Assembly: GCA_015063685.1 (NCBI GenBank)
Contig: SVTR01000001.1
Location: 1-64,000 of the forward strand
Direction of reading: 5' to 3'
Length of the DNA: 64,000 nucleotides
Origin: Oscillospiraceae bacterium
Lineage (GTDB): Bacteria > Bacillota > Clostridia > Oscillospirales > CAG-272
The notes beneath the pieces are model-generated. The model did no database searches. It was not told the origin of the DNA and saw nothing but the letters and a program-made list of their open reading frames with translations. Shown piece by piece: positions 8,197-17,412 of the stretch. The translations under genes were made by a program, and so were the position numbers. Position 1 is the stretch's first letter, and each line of letters starts with the position of its first letter.

Positions 8197-10449
8197 ATGG
8201 CCAAAAAGAAAAAAACACCCATCGCAGAGATCCGCCCCCCCGCTCCCATAGAGGATCAGATCATCACCGAGACCCTTGAAAAGAACTACATGCCCTACGT
8301 GATGACGGTCATCATCTCCCGTGCCATCCCTGAGATCGACGGCTTCAAGCCTGCCCACCGCAAGCTGCTCTACACCATGTTCAAGATGGGACTCATGTCA
8401 GGCCCCCGCATGAAGAGCGCTACCATCGCGGGTCGAACCATGGCGTTGAACCCTCACGGCGACGCGGGCATTTACGAGACCATGGTGCGTCTCACCCGTG
8501 ACCACGAGGCATTGCTTCACCCCTTTGTGGACTCCGAGGGCTCCTTCGGTAAGCACTATTCCTCCAACATGAAATACGCCGCGCCCCGTTACACCGAGGC
8601 GAGACTGGATTCCTTCTGCGCCGAGATCTTCAAGGGCATTGACAAGGATGCCGTTGATATGGTGGACAACTACGACGGTACCCTCAAGGAGCCTGTCCTC
8701 CTGCCCACCACCTTCCCCAACGTCTTGGTTACCCCCAATATGGGTATCGCCGTCGGTATGGCCTCTAATATCTGTTCCTTCAACCTCGCCGAGGTGTGTG
8801 ACGGTACCATCGCCATGCTCAAGCGCCCAAACATCACGGTGGAGCGCATGATGGAGCTGATCAAGGCACCTGACTTCTCGGTGGGCGGCACCCTCATCTA
8901 CGACGAGGCGCAGATGAAGTCCATCTACGAGACGGGTCAGGGCTCCTTCAAGGTGCGTGCCCGCTATCAGTACGACCCCTCCAACAACTGCATCGACATT
9001 CTGCAAATCCCTTACTCCACCACCATTGAGCAGATCATGGACAAGATCGCGGACATGATCAAATCGGGCAGCCTCAAGGAGGTCACCGACTTCCGCGACG
9101 AGATCGACCTGTCGGGCTTTAAGCTGACCCTGGATCTCCGCCGCGGTGTGGATCCCGAAAAGCTCATGGCCAAGCTCTACCGCCTTACCCCCCTGGAGGA
9201 CAGCTTTAAGTGCAATTTCAACATCCTCATTGACTCCGTCCCCCGCCAGATGGGCATTTTGGAGATCCTTAAGGAATGGATCATCTTCCGCATGGGCTGT
9301 GTCCGCCGCGAGCTGACCTACGAGTTGGGCAAGAAGCGGGACAAGCTCCATCTGCTGGAGGCCATGGCCAAGGTGCTTTTGGACATTGACCTGGCCATCA
9401 AGATCATCCGCAAAACCGAAAAGGAGGACGAGGTCATCCCCGCCCTCATGAAGGCCTTTGACATCGACGAGGTACAGGCCAACTTCATCGCCGAGATCAA
9501 GCTCCGAAACCTCAACCGCGAGCACATCCTCAATCGCATCGCGGAAATGGAGAATCTCCGAAAGGAGATCGCTGATATCGAGGAGATCCTGGGTGACGAG
9601 CTGAAGCTGAAGGCGCTGATCGCAAGTCAGCTATCCGAGATCAAGAAAAAGTACGGCCAGCCCAGAAAGACCCAGATCATGGGCATGGAGCACGTGGACA
9701 CCTACAATCCCGTAGAGGAGGTAGAGAACTTCCCCGTCCGCCTCATCCTCACCCGCGACGGCTACTTCAAGAAGATGCCCGTCAACACCCGAAGCACCGC
9801 CACCCTGGACGATCACAAATTCAAGGACGGTGACGCCATCCTCTCGGTTATCGAGGCCGAAAACAAGGACGAGCTGGTGTTCTTCACCAATAAGGGTCAG
9901 GTCTACCGCGCTACCGTATCGGCCTTTGATATCGGCAAGGTACAGGCCATGGGCGACTATCTGCCCACCGAGCTGAAGATGGACGCCGAGGAACGCCCCG
10001 TATATATGGAGGTCCGCGCCTCGGATAACTACCCAGAGGACGAGCATATGGTCTTCATCTTCGAAAACGGCAAGGGCGTGCGCGTCCCCGTATCGGCCTA
10101 TGCTACCAAAGGCAATCGCCGCAAGCTGACGGGCGCTTATTCCACCGCGTCTCCCCTGGTGGCCGTGTTCTGTGAGCAGCCCAAAAAGCCCCTGGAGATC
10201 CTGATGATCTCAGACGCTGACCGCGCCATCCTCATCAAGTCCTCTCTCATCCCCGAAAAGACCACCCGAACCTCCGGAGGCGTTCAGCTCATGACCCTCA
10301 AGAAGGGGCAGATCGTGGTCAAGGCCATCTCCGAATTCGGAGACGATTACCAAAACGTCAAGTCTTACCGCAAGCTGAAGATCCCCGCCACGGGTACGCT
10401 GCTTGAGGAAAAGAACATTGATATACAACAAATTAAATTAGATATCTAA
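8197..10449 (+). CDS. Type IIA DNA topoisomerase subunit A (GyrA/ParC family)
   Basis: This 750-residue protein has the breakage-reunion domain of gyrase/topoisomerase IV A subunits. GFKPAHRKLLYTMFKMGL contains the winged-helix start, and AAPRYTEARL carries the catalytic Arg131-Tyr132 pair. PNVLVTPNMGIAVGMASN is also conserved. A coiled-coil tower lies around residues 420-490 and a degenerate beta-pinwheel C-terminus follows. No B subunit is in the window. The sequence does not safely distinguish GyrA from ParC. The gene follows the Sua5-type gene by 13 nt and probably belongs to the same operon. Confidence 0.9.
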   Translation: MAKKKKTPIAEIRPPAPIEDQIITETLEKNYMPYVMTVIISRAIPEIDGFKPAHRKLLYTMFKMGLMSGPRMKSATIAGRTMALNPHGDAGIYETMVRLTRDHEALLHPFVDSEGSFGKHYSSNMKYAAPRYTEARLDSFCAEIFKGIDKDAVDMVDNYDGTLKEPVLLPTTFPNVLVTPNMGIAVGMASNICSFNLAEVCDGTIAMLKRPNITVERMMELIKAPDFSVGGTLIYDEAQMKSIYETGQGSFKVRARYQYDPSNNCIDILQIPYSTTIEQIMDKIADMIKSGSLKEVTDFRDEIDLSGFKLTLDLRRGVDPEKLMAKLYRLTPLEDSFKCNFNILIDSVPRQMGILEILKEWIIFRMGCVRRELTYELGKKRDKLHLLEAMAKVLLDIDLAIKIIRKTEKEDEVIPALMKAFDIDEVQANFIAEIKLRNLNREHILNRIAEMENLRKEIADIEEILGDELKLKALIASQLSEIKKKYGQPRKTQIMGMEHVDTYNPVEEVENFPVRLILTRDGYFKKMPVNTRSTATLDDHKFKDGDAILSVIEAENKDELVFFTNKGQVYRATVSAFDIGKVQAMGDYLPTELKMDAEERPVYMEVRASDNYPEDEHMVFIFENGKGVRVPVSAYATKGNRRKLTGAYSTASPLVAVFCEQPKKPLEILMISDADRAILIKSSLIPEKTTRTSGGVQLMTLKKGQIVVKAISEFGDDYQNVKSYRKLKIPATGTLLEEKNIDIQQIKLDI

Positions 10450-10467
10450 GAAAAGGAGATCATCACC

Positions 10468-10584
10468 ATGTCCAACAAGAAAATCGACAAGAAGGTCTGG
10501 ATCAAGATTCTGGCTCTGATTCTCTGCGCGCTGATGGTTGGCGGTACCTTCGGTACCCTCATTACTTACCTGCTGCTCGCCTGA
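10468..10584 (+). CDS. 38-residue single-helix membrane microprotein
   Basis: An open frame of 38 codons starts at ATG 10468 behind an excellent ribosome binding site (AAAAGGAG, 8 nt away) and ends at TGA 10582-10584. The N-terminus is basic (MSNKKIDKKVWIK). One hydrophobic helix of about 24 residues follows (ILALILCALMVGGTFGTLI...), predicting a small inner-membrane protein with the N-terminus inside. It lies 18 nt after the topoisomerase gene, so it is likely co-transcribed. I do not recognise the family. A stem-loop with arms GACTGCGGAGGC and GCCTCCGTAGTC (10602-10634) follows, without a clear U-tract. Confidence 0.65.
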   Translation: MSNKKIDKKVWIKILALILCALMVGGTFGTLITYLLLA

Positions 10585-10701
10585 TCCCGACGTCTCAAGG
10601 TGACTGCGGAGGCATGATCATAGCCTCCGTAGTCCCTCACACCAAGCGTGGCTGCCGCATAAGATAATGTGTAGCCCCCACCCTCGAATACGGAGTATGT
10701 C

Positions 10702-11730
10702 ATGACCATCACCATTCCCGCCGCTTATGAGGGGCGTCTCTTGCGCTCCTATCTGAAGCTGACCCTGGGGCTGTCTACCGCCGCGTTGGCAAAGTTGAAA
10801 AATCATCCCCACGGGATCCTCGTCAACGGATCGCGGGTGACGGTGAGATACGTGCTCCGTGAGGGAGATACGCTCACCCTGGCGGAAGCCGACTCCCCTG
10901 AAACCGCCACAGAGACCGTCATCCCCGCCAATCTCCCCCTGTGCGTCCTTTACGAGGACGACCATGTCATCGCCCTGAATAAACCCCCTTTCATGCCGAC
11001 GCATCCTTCTCACGGACACCTGACCGATACCCTGGCCAATGCGTTGGCTTATCGTTATGCCCGCCAAGGTAAGCCCTTCGTTTTCCGTCCCTTGGGCCGC
11101 CTGGACAGGAACACCAGCGGCGTGGTGATCGCGGGTAAAAACCGCATGGCCTCGGGCGCTTTGGGTCGGGCCCTTCTGGACGGTTTGGTCACCAAGCGGT
11201 ATCTGGCCATTGTGGAAGGAGAGATGCCCACGGATCAACTGACCCATACCCTAAAAACCTACGTTTACCGTCCCGATGCCATGGGCATCCGACGGGAGGT
11301 CTGCACCCATGATACCCCGGGCGCTGAAGTCGCCATCACCCAATACCGTGTGCTGGCCGCTCACCGAGGACTTTCTCTGGTGCTGGCCCAACCGAAAACC
11401 GGAAGAACTCACCAGCTGCGCGTACATTTCGCTCATATGGGATATCCTATTCTCGGAGACGAAATATACGGCACCCCCTCTGCCATCATAGCGCGGCACG
11501 GGCTTCACGCCCTGTCCCTCTCCCTCCCCCTGCCCTTCGCCGTCTGCCGCTCGCCTGTATCCCACGAGGCGTCCGCCAATGGACTGAATACCACCGACCG
11601 CGAAGGCTATCTGCACACCTGGGCCCCCTTGCCCGAGGATATGAAAATCATTACGGACGAATACTTCCCCTCCCTGATTCCCGACGCACCCAACTATGAT
11701 ACGCTGCGTCTGCTCGGGTTTGAGACCTAA
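10702..11730 (+). CDS. RluA-family pseudouridine synthase
   Basis: This 342-residue enzyme converts uridine to pseudouridine in rRNA or tRNA. The signature RLDRNTSG at 133-140 contains the catalytic Asp135. The family segment GRTHQLRVHFAHMGYPILGDEIYG follows in the C-terminal half. The first 75 residues resemble an S4-like RNA-binding domain (LLRSYLKLTLGLSTAALAKL). The target position cannot be inferred. GGAG precedes the ATG. It is followed by the DUF3810-type gene after 33 nt, suggesting one transcription unit. Confidence 0.9.
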   Translation: MTITIPAAYEGRLLRSYLKLTLGLSTAALAKLKNHPHGILVNGSRVTVRYVLREGDTLTLAEADSPETATETVIPANLPLCVLYEDDHVIALNKPPFMPTHPSHGHLTDTLANALAYRYARQGKPFVFRPLGRLDRNTSGVVIAGKNRMASGALGRALLDGLVTKRYLAIVEGEMPTDQLTHTLKTYVYRPDAMGIRREVCTHDTPGAEVAITQYRVLAAHRGLSLVLAQPKTGRTHQLRVHFAHMGYPILGDEIYGTPSAIIARHGLHALSLSLPLPFAVCRSPVSHEASANGLNTTDREGYLHTWAPLPEDMKIITDEYFPSLIPDAPNYDTLRLLGFET

Positions 11731-11763
11731 ATCGTCCCTGAAAAGGAACATTCGAAAGGATCT

Positions 11764-12984
11764 ATGGACATGAAAAAGCATCTCCATCCCAAGACCACTC
11801 CGTCCGTTGACCCTCTCTCCCCCATAAATGCCAAGGCTTACGCCGCGCTCCCCCAAAAAACTCGGACCCTCTACCGTCCCGTGGATCCCAAATATCACCG
11901 TCTGCCAAGGATCTGTTTTGTCTTTTACGGACTGGCGCTTCTGAGCCTTATCGTCTACGTCTCCGCCATTTTAAGCCCTGATTTCGCTGATTTCTTCAAT
12001 CAGTACATCAGCGTGATCGGCCGCTCGTTTCTCAATCTCCTGACCTCATGGATCCCCTTCTCTCTGGGAGAAGCCTGCATATGGCTTTTGCCGGTCGCCC
12101 TGGTGATGACCCTGATCTATGCCGTCCGATATTACTGTGACACCTGGAAAAGCGCCCTGGTTTTTCTCGGCATTCTGCTGTCGGTGGTTGCCCTGCTTTT
12201 TTCCCTTTTCGTGTTAAACTTTGCCGCCGGCTACCGCGGCAGAGGGCTGAACGAAAAGCTGGGTCTGGAGCAAGAAACCGTCAGCGTCAACGAGCTTTTC
12301 GAGACTGCGGAGTTTTTGCGTGAAAAGATCAATGAGGAAGCGGAAAATGTTGCGTATGGCGAAAGTGATTTTTCCCTCATGCCTTACTCTCTTGAGACAT
12401 TGAACCGTAAGCTCAACGACACCTACGCCGACTTTTGCGAAAGCCACGATTTTATCTCCCACGTCAATGGCCGCATCAAGCCCGTCATGCTCAGCGAGGC
12501 CATGTCTTATATGCACATTACGGGCATCTATTCCTTCTTTACGGGAGAAGCCAATATCAACGTCAATTTTCCGGACTACACCCTTCCCTTCACCGCCGCT
12601 CACGAAATGGCTCACCAGCGAGGGATCGCCCGTGAGGACGAGGCCAATTTCATGGCCTTCCTCATTTGTATTTCCTCGGATGATCCTTATATCCGATACA
12701 GCGGCTATCTGAACGTATACGAGTACGTAGCCTCTGCGCTGTCCTCCGCGAGCAAGGAGCAGTATCGCATCAGCTACGAGGGTCTGCACCAGGAGGTCAA
12801 GGGGGAGCTGAACGCTTATCATCGGTTTTTCCTGAAGTACGCCGATTCCACCGCAGGTAAGGTCTCGGGCACCGTCAACAATTCCTTCCTGCAAAGCCAA
12901 GGCACACCGGGCACCAAGAGCTACGGTATGGTGGTTGACCTGGCTGTGGCCTATTACAAGAATGTTTCGTCAAATCATGGATAG
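11764..12984 (+). CDS. DUF3810-type membrane metalloprotein
   Basis: This 406-residue protein has three predicted N-terminal membrane helices (about 48-70, 100-122 and 130-152) and an extracytoplasmic or interfacial domain. That domain carries a zincin-like HEMAH motif at 280-284 with a candidate third ligand in EDEANF (291-296), as in the DUF3810 family. Its function is not established; the motif suggests a zinc-dependent peptidase but no substrate is known. AAAGGATCT precedes the ATG at 11764. murA follows after its own promoter. Confidence 0.75.
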   Translation: MDMKKHLHPKTTPSVDPLSPINAKAYAALPQKTRTLYRPVDPKYHRLPRICFVFYGLALLSLIVYVSAILSPDFADFFNQYISVIGRSFLNLLTSWIPFSLGEACIWLLPVALVMTLIYAVRYYCDTWKSALVFLGILLSVVALLFSLFVLNFAAGYRGRGLNEKLGLEQETVSVNELFETAEFLREKINEEAENVAYGESDFSLMPYSLETLNRKLNDTYADFCESHDFISHVNGRIKPVMLSEAMSYMHITGIYSFFTGEANINVNFPDYTLPFTAAHEMAHQRGIAREDEANFMAFLICISSDDPYIRYSGYLNVYEYVASALSSASKEQYRISYEGLHQEVKGELNAYHRFFLKYADSTAGKVSGTVNNSFLQSQGTPGTKSYGMVVDLAVAYYKNVSSNHG

Positions 12985-13069
12985 GATTCACAAGAAATTT
13001 GTCACCATTGATCGAAATATCGGAAATATGCCCAAATGTAAAAAGATTATGAATAATCCCCCGCGCGGC

Positions 13070-13143
13070 TTTACAAAAAAAAGGATTTATGCTATCATGG
13101 GCTTGGGAGACCTTTGACCCTTTGGTATCAAAGGCTTTTTGTC
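13070..13143 (+). promoter_or_regulatory. murA promoter and leader hairpin
   Basis: TTTACA (13070-13075) and TATCAT (13093-13098, with an extended TGC) are separated by 17 nt. About 13 nt after the -10 box is a hairpin with arms CCTTTGA (13111-13117) and TCAAAGG (13128-13134), followed by CTTTTTG. The leader to the murA ATG is about 130 nt. The hairpin may terminate early transcripts or end the preceding operon. Confidence 0.55.
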
Positions 13144-13235
13144 CCTTTTGACCGAAAACCGTCTCCTGCGGACGATCACTCACCCTTCCACCTTCCGTCA
13201 TCAAAGCTCTCCGAGCTTCCTTTATATACAATATT

Positions 13236-14573
13236 ATGGAAAAACTCATCATCACCGGCGGCCGCCCGCTATACGGAACAGTGGCTATCAGCGGCATGAA
13301 GAACGCGGCCTTGCCCATTCTTTTTGCCTGCGCTCTCAACAGGGAGACCTGTATCTTGCATAACGTACCCGCGGTCAAGGATATTGAAACCACCGTTGCG
13401 ATTCTCACCGCCATGGGTATCTCCATCCGATATCTTTCCCCCACCACCCTGGAGGTCAACGGCGCCAATTTCCGTCCCTGTACCTCGCCCAACGCCTTTG
13501 TCCGCCGCATCCGCGCTTCCTCTTACCTCATGGGCGCTGAGCTGGGCGTCGCAGGAAAGACTCGCATCGCCTTCCCCGGCGGCTGCGATTTTGACGGCGG
13601 CCGTCCCCTGGACCTTCACATGAAGGGCTTTGAGGCCATGGGTGCCGAAATGAGCACCTATAACGACGGCTACGTAGGGGAAGCCCCCGACGGACTCAGC
13701 GGTGCTAAGATCTATCTGAACAAGGCCTCCGTAGGCGCCACCGTGAATCTGATCCTGGCGGCTACCCTTACCCCCGGCCACACGGTAATCTCCAACGCGG
13801 CGAGAGAGCCCCACATTGTATCCCTGGCACGTTTCCTCAACGAATGCGGTGCCAATATCGTCAACGCCGGCACCTCCGAAATCCAGATTGAGGGCGTTTC
13901 CGCCCTGCACGGCTGTACATACCGCATCCCTCCCGACATGATCGAAGCCGGCACCTATATGGCCGCCGTGGCAGGTACGGGAGGATCCGTTACCCTTACG
14001 GGGGTCTACCCCGAGCATCTGCAGGCCACCATTGATAAGCTCCGCGAAATGGGCGTGGAAGTGATTGACAACAATGCCCTGGAGACCGTTACCGTAAGCT
14101 CAGACGGACATCTGTCGGCCATTGAGCTGGAAACTCAGTTCTACCCCGGCTTCCCCACGGATATGCAACCACAATTTGCGGCTCTGATGGCCGTAGCCAA
14201 GGGCACAAGCGTCATCCGCGAGGCCATCATCAACGGCCGCTTTGCTTACCTCGAGCAGCTAAAGCGCACCGGTGTCAAGACCATTGGTGAAGCCAAGGAC
14301 ACCGCTTACATCGAGGGTGTTGCGAAGCTGTCGGCCGCCAATATGACTGCCACCGACCTGCGCGGCGGTGCTGCCATGGTCATGGTGGCCCTCATGGCAA
14401 ACGGCACCTCCGAGATCCGTAACGTCCACCTCATTGACAGAGGTTACGACAACATCGAAGGAAAGCTGACCGCCCTGGGCGCGGATATCGTCCGATGCGA
14501 TGAGGACGCCGATTATCCTGCCCCTGTTTCCGAGAAATCCGTCAAGGCTCCCTCAGGACTCCCCATGAAATAA
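13236..14573 (+). CDS. murA: UDP-N-acetylglucosamine 1-carboxyvinyltransferase
   Basis: MurA transfers enolpyruvate from PEP to UDP-GlcNAc, the first committed step of peptidoglycan synthesis in the cytoplasm. The 445-residue length is slightly longer than usual. The N-terminus has the family signature (LIITGGRPLYGTVAISGMKNAALP). RIRASSYLMGAELG is conserved, and the active-site cysteine that fosfomycin alkylates lies in FPGGCDFDGGRPLDLH (Cys117). No Shine-Dalgarno sequence is obvious before the ATG. Instead TACAAT sits 3 nt upstream. A strong terminator follows directly. Confidence 0.95.
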   Translation: MEKLIITGGRPLYGTVAISGMKNAALPILFACALNRETCILHNVPAVKDIETTVAILTAMGISIRYLSPTTLEVNGANFRPCTSPNAFVRRIRASSYLMGAELGVAGKTRIAFPGGCDFDGGRPLDLHMKGFEAMGAEMSTYNDGYVGEAPDGLSGAKIYLNKASVGATVNLILAATLTPGHTVISNAAREPHIVSLARFLNECGANIVNAGTSEIQIEGVSALHGCTYRIPPDMIEAGTYMAAVAGTGGSVTLTGVYPEHLQATIDKLREMGVEVIDNNALETVTVSSDGHLSAIELETQFYPGFPTDMQPQFAALMAVAKGTSVIREAIINGRFAYLEQLKRTGVKTIGEAKDTAYIEGVAKLSAANMTATDLRGGAAMVMVALMANGTSEIRNVHLIDRGYDNIEGKLTALGADIVRCDEDADYPAPVSEKSVKAPSGLPMK

Positions 14574-14578
14574 CCGAA

Positions 14579-14609
14579 AACGCCGCATGCTTCCATGCGG
14601 CGTTTTTTA
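14579..14609 (+). terminator. Terminator after murA
   Basis: Perfect arms AACGCCGCATG (14579-14589) and CATGCGGCGTT (14594-14604) enclose the loop CTTC and are followed by TTTT. Confidence 0.92.
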
Positions 14610-14652
14610 TGCCTGATGCTCCAACAAACCCGCGCAAATCAACGGTAGCCTG

Positions 14653-14681
14653 TTGACAATTCGTCAAAAAAAAGGTATAAT
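14653..14681 (+). promoter_or_regulatory. Consensus promoter of the rhamnosidase gene
   Basis: TTGACA (14653-14658) and TATAAT (14676-14681) are separated by 17 nt, upstream of the ATG at 14713. Confidence 0.88.
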
Positions 14682-14712
14682 GAAACCAACCTCACGAAAG
14701 GAAGGATTTCCC

Positions 14713-16920
14713 ATGAGCTTATGGATTTGTGCCGACGAGATCTGCCTTGAATCCCGTCTCTATGATTTCACCAAAACCTTTGAAGCCGCCGAGGGCGCGA
14801 CTCTCACCGCCAAGGTGTGCGCCGACACCCGCTACCAGTTATATATCAATGAAAAAATGGTCTGCGAGGGTCCCTGCCAGGGCTCTCAGTACGTCCGCTA
14901 CTATGAGACGGTTGACCTGACCCCTTATCTGAAAGCAGGAGAAAATACCCTCCGCGCCCGAGTGCTTCATGTACAGGAAGGCTCCTTTATCTCCTTGTAC
15001 CGTGGCTCCAAGACAGCCTTTTGGTTCCACGGCGATCTGACCCAAAACGGAGAGACCACCCATCTCGGCTCTGACGAGACCTGGTCCTGTGTCCGCGACG
15101 ACAGCGTGCGGATGTACCATTGGCCGGGTGTTCATAGCTCCGTGGCTCCCTTGGAGGAGGTCTATGGGGATCCCGTTCTTGTCCCCCAGACCGTCAAGGG
15201 CATGTATGAGCCTTGGGCTAACCACAAAGGCTACTACCTGTTCGGTCTCCGTGAAAAATACCCCATCGCTCCCCGTCCCATTCCTCAGATGAAGGAATTC
15301 CCCCGCAAGCCCATGACAGTTGTCAGACAGGGTGAAGGATTTATTGAGTTGGATGCGGGCGCATATACCACCGCCAAGGTGACCTTGAAGTTCAAGGCCA
15401 AGGCAGAGGCCGTGGTTCGTGTGATCTACTCCGAGTGCTACTCGGTGGAAAATAAGGCGGGACAGCGCTATAAGGGACGCCGCGATGCCTTTGATGATCC
15501 CACCGCCCGCCTGGACGGAGTGGCCGATACCCTCCACGCCACAGGCAAGGACCAGTCCTTCTCCCCCTTCTGGTATCGCTCCTTCCGCTTCATTCGTCTG
15601 GAGTATCCTACCGACGCTGAATTTGAGCTGAAGGATATTAACTACGGCACCTATTTCTACCCTCTGGACGAGGCGGGCAGCTTTGCTTGCTCCAACGACC
15701 GCTACAACGAGATGTGGAAGATCAGCCGCAACACCGTTCTCTGCTGTATGCATGAGATGTACGTGGACTGCCCCTTCTATGAGCAGCAGCAGTACGATAT
15801 GGACAGCGCTCTGGAAATGCTCTTTACCTTCCGCTTGGGCTCTGACACCCTCATGCCCTTCAAGAGTGTTAGCGACCTGGCTCATTCCCAGATCCACGAC
15901 GGTATGCTCCAGGCCAACTATCCCTCGGTGGACGTGCAGATCATCCCCGATTTCACCCTGTTCTGGGTGCTGATGCTCCGTGACTATCTCCGCTACACCG
16001 GAGAGATGGACAAAGCGAAAGCGCTCCTGGGCACGGTGGATAAGGCGCTTGAGGGCTTCTCTAACCTGATCAACAACGACGGTCTCATTGATCCCACCCC
16101 CTACTGGGCCTTTGTGGACTGGGTACCTGCCTGGCCCTTTGGTACCCCTCCCGGCGGCAACGAGGAGCCCCTCACCGTCACCTGCCTGATGTACGCCGCC
16201 GCCCTCAAGGCCGCCGCTGACCTGGCGAGTAAGATGGGCAGGACTGAGCGAGCCGTCGAGTACAGCCGCCGCGCCGCTGAGATGATCGAAAGCGTCAACC
16301 GTCTTTGCTACGACCATGAGGTGGGTCTGTATAAGAACACCCCCTCCCGCCGCGAATACAGCCAGCACACCACTCTGTGGGCCATCCTGTCGGGGGCTGT
16401 CAGCGGCGAGGAAGCCGGCAAGCTGGTGGATCGTACCTTCAACAGCGACGTACATGTGTCCGTCTGCACCTTCTCCATGAACCACTATATGTTCCGCGCC
16501 CTGGAGCTGGCTGACCGATACTGCTACGCCCCCAAGCTCTTTGCGGGCTGGGAGACCATGCTGGATCTCCATTGCACCACCTGGTGTGAGAATCCCGACA
16601 GTCCCCGCAGCGAGTGCCACGGCTGGAGCTCTGCCCCCGCCTATGAGTTTTCAGCCATGGTGCTGGGTGTCTATCCCACCGAGGACGGATATGCTTCCGT
16701 CCGCATCAAGCCCCACGTGGAAGATCTTGGTCTAACCTGGGCCAAGGGCACCGTCCCCACGCCCTACGGTGTGATCTCAGTGGCCTGGGAAAAGACTGAC
16801 GGCGAGCTGAAGGTCAGCGTCGCTCTCCCCGAAAACGCTAATATGAAGGCGACCCTGGAGCTGCCAGACGGGAAGGCTTTGCCCGTTGAGAAAAGCATGA
16901 CAGCGGCTTGTAAGATCTAA
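14713..16920 (+). CDS. GH78-like alpha-L-rhamnosidase family protein
   Basis: This 735-residue protein has no signal peptide, so it should act inside the cell. The N-terminal beta-sandwich regions (about 1-300) resemble the rhamnosidase N and B domains. The central (alpha/alpha)6 barrel includes VDCPFYEQQQYDMDSALEM, which corresponds to the family's acidic catalytic region. WSSAPAYEFSAMVLGVYP and a C-terminal beta-domain (VRIKPHVEDLGLTWAKG) are typical of GH78. It probably removes terminal rhamnose or a similar sugar from plant or host glycans. The ATG at 14713 follows AAAGGAAGGA; an in-frame ATG at 14653 overlaps the promoter and is unlikely. It stands alone between a promoter and a terminator. 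Confidence 0.82.
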   Translation: MSLWICADEICLESRLYDFTKTFEAAEGATLTAKVCADTRYQLYINEKMVCEGPCQGSQYVRYYETVDLTPYLKAGENTLRARVLHVQEGSFISLYRGSKTAFWFHGDLTQNGETTHLGSDETWSCVRDDSVRMYHWPGVHSSVAPLEEVYGDPVLVPQTVKGMYEPWANHKGYYLFGLREKYPIAPRPIPQMKEFPRKPMTVVRQGEGFIELDAGAYTTAKVTLKFKAKAEAVVRVIYSECYSVENKAGQRYKGRRDAFDDPTARLDGVADTLHATGKDQSFSPFWYRSFRFIRLEYPTDAEFELKDINYGTYFYPLDEAGSFACSNDRYNEMWKISRNTVLCCMHEMYVDCPFYEQQQYDMDSALEMLFTFRLGSDTLMPFKSVSDLAHSQIHDGMLQANYPSVDVQIIPDFTLFWVLMLRDYLRYTGEMDKAKALLGTVDKALEGFSNLINNDGLIDPTPYWAFVDWVPAWPFGTPPGGNEEPLTVTCLMYAAALKAAADLASKMGRTERAVEYSRRAAEMIESVNRLCYDHEVGLYKNTPSRREYSQHTTLWAILSGAVSGEEAGKLVDRTFNSDVHVSVCTFSMNHYMFRALELADRYCYAPKLFAGWETMLDLHCTTWCENPDSPRSECHGWSSAPAYEFSAMVLGVYPTEDGYASVRIKPHVEDLGLTWAKGTVPTPYGVISVAWEKTDGELKVSVALPENANMKATLELPDGKALPVEKSMTAACKI

Positions 16921-16922
16921 AT

Positions 16923-16961
16923 AAAAACCGAGAGACTTCAACAAAAGTCTCTCGGTTTTTT
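16923..16961 (+). terminator. Terminator after the rhamnosidase gene
   Basis: Arms AAAAACCGAGAGACTT (16923-16938) and AAGTCTCTCGGTTTTT (16945-16960) pair perfectly; the stem ends in a T-run. It could also act on the minus-strand regulator gene that ends at 16989. The sequence GGAACCTCTAAAAAC just after it (about 16970) resembles the end of the MITE family described elsewhere. Confidence 0.9.
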
Positions 16962-16988
16962 ACAAAAGGGAACCTCTAAAAACGCAAC

Positions 16989-17216
16989 CTATGTCCGGAT
17001 AGCGTCCTCTATCATTTTTATCAGCTCATTGGGAGGGATATCCAAGGCATCTGCGATTTTAAAGAAGGTCTCCAGGGTGGGCTTGCGTTTTCCACACTCA
17101 ATGGCGCTGAGGTGGGTACGCCCGATCCCGGCCAGCCCACTGACTATCTCTTGAGACAGGCCTCTTTCCTCACGGCAAATCTGTATGATTTTACCAATCT
17201 TCCTTGGGTCTAACAT
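16989..17216 (-). CDS. Small XRE-type helix-turn-helix regulator
   Basis: This 75-residue protein is almost entirely a Cro/C1-type HTH domain: IGKIIQICREERGLSQEIVSGLAGIGRTHLSAIECGKRKPTL contains the turn and recognition helix. A short C-terminal helix follows (FFKIADALDIPPNELIKMIE). It probably binds DNA as a dimer and may regulate itself or its neighbours. The ATG at 17216 is preceded by GGAG at 7 nt; a TTG one codon earlier is possible. A -10-like TATAAT lies about 30 nt upstream with a poor -35. Targets are unknown. Confidence 0.85.
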   Translation of the reverse strand: MLDPRKIGKIIQICREERGLSQEIVSGLAGIGRTHLSAIECGKRKPTLETFFKIADALDIPPNELIKMIEDAIRT

Positions 17217-17329
17217 CAATTGTCTCCGTATAACATTATTTTTTTAATTATACAATAATACTTCACCCGGCTCGAATACAAATGTTGTCATTGCTACATG
17301 GAAATCGTGATAGACTTATGATAATTGGA

Positions 17330-17387
17330 GGTCACCTCTAAAAACTCTGTTGGCGAGCGAGCCGCAAGAGAATTTTTAGAGGTGACC
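17330..17387. mobile_element. 58-bp minimal derivative of the MITE family
   Basis: The perfect ends GGTCACCTCTAAAAA... and ...TTTTTAGAGGTGACC form a long inverted repeat around a GC-rich loop. They share CTCTAAAAACTC with the ends of the full-length elements at 32966, 52937 and 54958. Flanks are TGGA on the left and TGGC on the right, a near but not exact 4-bp duplication. It lies between the XRE gene and the lipoprotein gene. Confidence 0.6.
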
Positions 17388-17412
17388 TGGCATTAATGTA
17401 AAGGAGATCATC

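Noticed and set aside
14839..16620. 593-codon open frame opposite the rhamnosidase gene
   Set aside because: The sense strand encodes a recognisable GH78-like protein with promoter and terminator. The antisense frame has no family features.
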